A stretch of DNA of 5,472 bases, taken from the NCBI GenBank assembly GCA_943913625.1, contig CALTYW010000150.1, positions 1 to 5,472 of the forward strand. The letters run 5' to 3'. Of this stretch, positions 5,342-5,472 are shown one piece after another. The position numbers and the translations under genes were made by a program. Numbering within the stretch: the first letter of the stretch is position 1; every line of letters starts with the position of its first letter. A model generated the notes under the pieces. It saw only the letters and a list, made by a program, of their open reading frames with translations, was not told where the DNA came from and searched no databases. The stretch is from an uncultured Campylobacter sp. Lineage in GTDB: Bacteria > Actinomycetota > Actinomycetes > Mycobacteriales > Mycobacteriaceae.

Positions 5342-5362
5342 GGGGGTGGGGGACTGTAACAT
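5334..5362 (+). promoter_or_regulatory. rpmJ: Candidate promoter of the L36 gene
   Basis: TTGGTT (5334-5339) and TAACAT (5357-5362) are 17 nt apart; the -10 keeps the key TA...T positions. The -35 would overlap the 3' arm of the upstream terminator. Start of transcription near 5368-5370 would give a leader of about 70 nt including the hairpin at 5376-5401. The match is moderate. Confidence 0.4.
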
Positions 5363-5375
5363 GGTTCGACGTGTC

Positions 5376-5401
5376 GCGACCCGGCGTATGCCGAGTGTCG
5401 C
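5376..5401 (+). other. Hairpin in the L36 mRNA leader
   Basis: GCGAC (5376-5380) pairs with GTCGC (5397-5401), and inside it CGGC (5382-5385) pairs with GCCG (5390-5393) around a GTAT loop. One side has a 1-nt bulge and the other a 3-nt bulge. It lies 24 nt before the AAAGGAG site. There is no T tract, so it is not a terminator. It may be a structured leader or, in GC-rich DNA, chance pairing. Confidence 0.35.
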
Positions 5402-5438
5402 TGAAGATAGGTAATCCTCGAGCAGAAAGGAGCGCCCG

Positions 5439-5472
5439 ATGAAGGTCCGCAAGTCGCTTCGGTCGCTGAAGA
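5439..5472 (+). CDS. rpmJ: Ribosomal protein L36, zinc-free type (5' end only)
   Basis: Only MKVRKSLRSLK is visible before the window ends. This matches the start of the short L36 variant in which MKVR-SLRSLK replaces the MKV.PSVK start of the form that carries zinc-binding cysteines. The start is firm: AAAGGAG (5426-5432) stands 6 nt before the ATG. L36 is a protein of about 40 residues in the large ribosomal subunit. In several actinobacteria the cysteine-free paralogue is induced under zinc shortage through Zur; I see no convincing Zur palindrome upstream. With 11 residues the identification is good but not certain. Confidence 0.75.
   Translation, partial: MKVRKSLRSLK

Noticed and set aside
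131..5396. The 11-mer GTATGCCGAGT occurs at both 131-141 and 5386-5396
   Set aside because: The flanks are unrelated, and a few shared 11-mers are expected by chance in a window of this size, so it is not an att-type duplication.
5340..5430. A Zur-type operator upstream of L36
   Set aside because: I looked for an AT-rich palindrome with an ATNAT-like centre. GATAGGTAATC and TGTAACATGG do not form a convincing inverted repeat.

Overview
The window looks like a chromosomal stretch from a high-GC actinobacterium, most likely a Corynebacterium or close relative. I infer this from the GC-rich third positions, the strong AGGAGG-type ribosome binding sites, the way the NadE, sugar-porter and zinc-free L36 proteins read, and start regions that look near-leaderless. 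No tool or database was used, so the genus is an inference.

Layout. Positions 1-54 are the 3' part of a tRNA-Ala(GGC), followed by a clear intrinsic terminator. A nested four-arm palindrome (143-205) then separates it from a reverse-strand gene for an EF-hand lipoprotein with an Ala/Ser-rich stalk (877 to 215). Diverging from that gene is a two-gene operon: an O6-alkylguanine-DNA alkyltransferase (ogt, 941-1420), overlapped by 8 nt by a fructosamine-3-kinase-family gene (1413-2174). Next comes a compact type II toxin-antitoxin module with its own promoter and operator: a long Phd/YefM-type antitoxin (2248-2637) and a PIN-domain VapC toxin (2624-3043). The toxin gene converges on nadE (NH3-dependent NAD+ synthetase, reverse strand, about 3870 to 3040), and the two stop codons share one TTAA. 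nadE diverges from a sugar-porter MFS transporter (3956-5308). A terminator, a candidate promoter and a leader hairpin follow, and the window ends in the first 11 codons of a ribosomal protein L36 gene of the type without zinc ligands.

How the genes relate. Only two gene pairs are clearly co-expressed: ogt with the kinase, and antitoxin with toxin. The first pair is two damage-repair enzymes, one for alkylated guanine and one plausibly for sugar adducts on protein amines. The toxin-antitoxin module is the accessory-looking element: it has less GC-biased codons than its neighbours, a self-contained promoter, and an operator made of two TGTANTACA half-sites. The remaining genes are core metabolism and transport. 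I see no CRISPR array, transposase, phage gene or clearly novel multi-gene system. The most unusual features are the nested palindrome at 143-205, the extended antitoxin with its operator, and the repeated ribosome-binding-site/start module at the 5' end of nadE.
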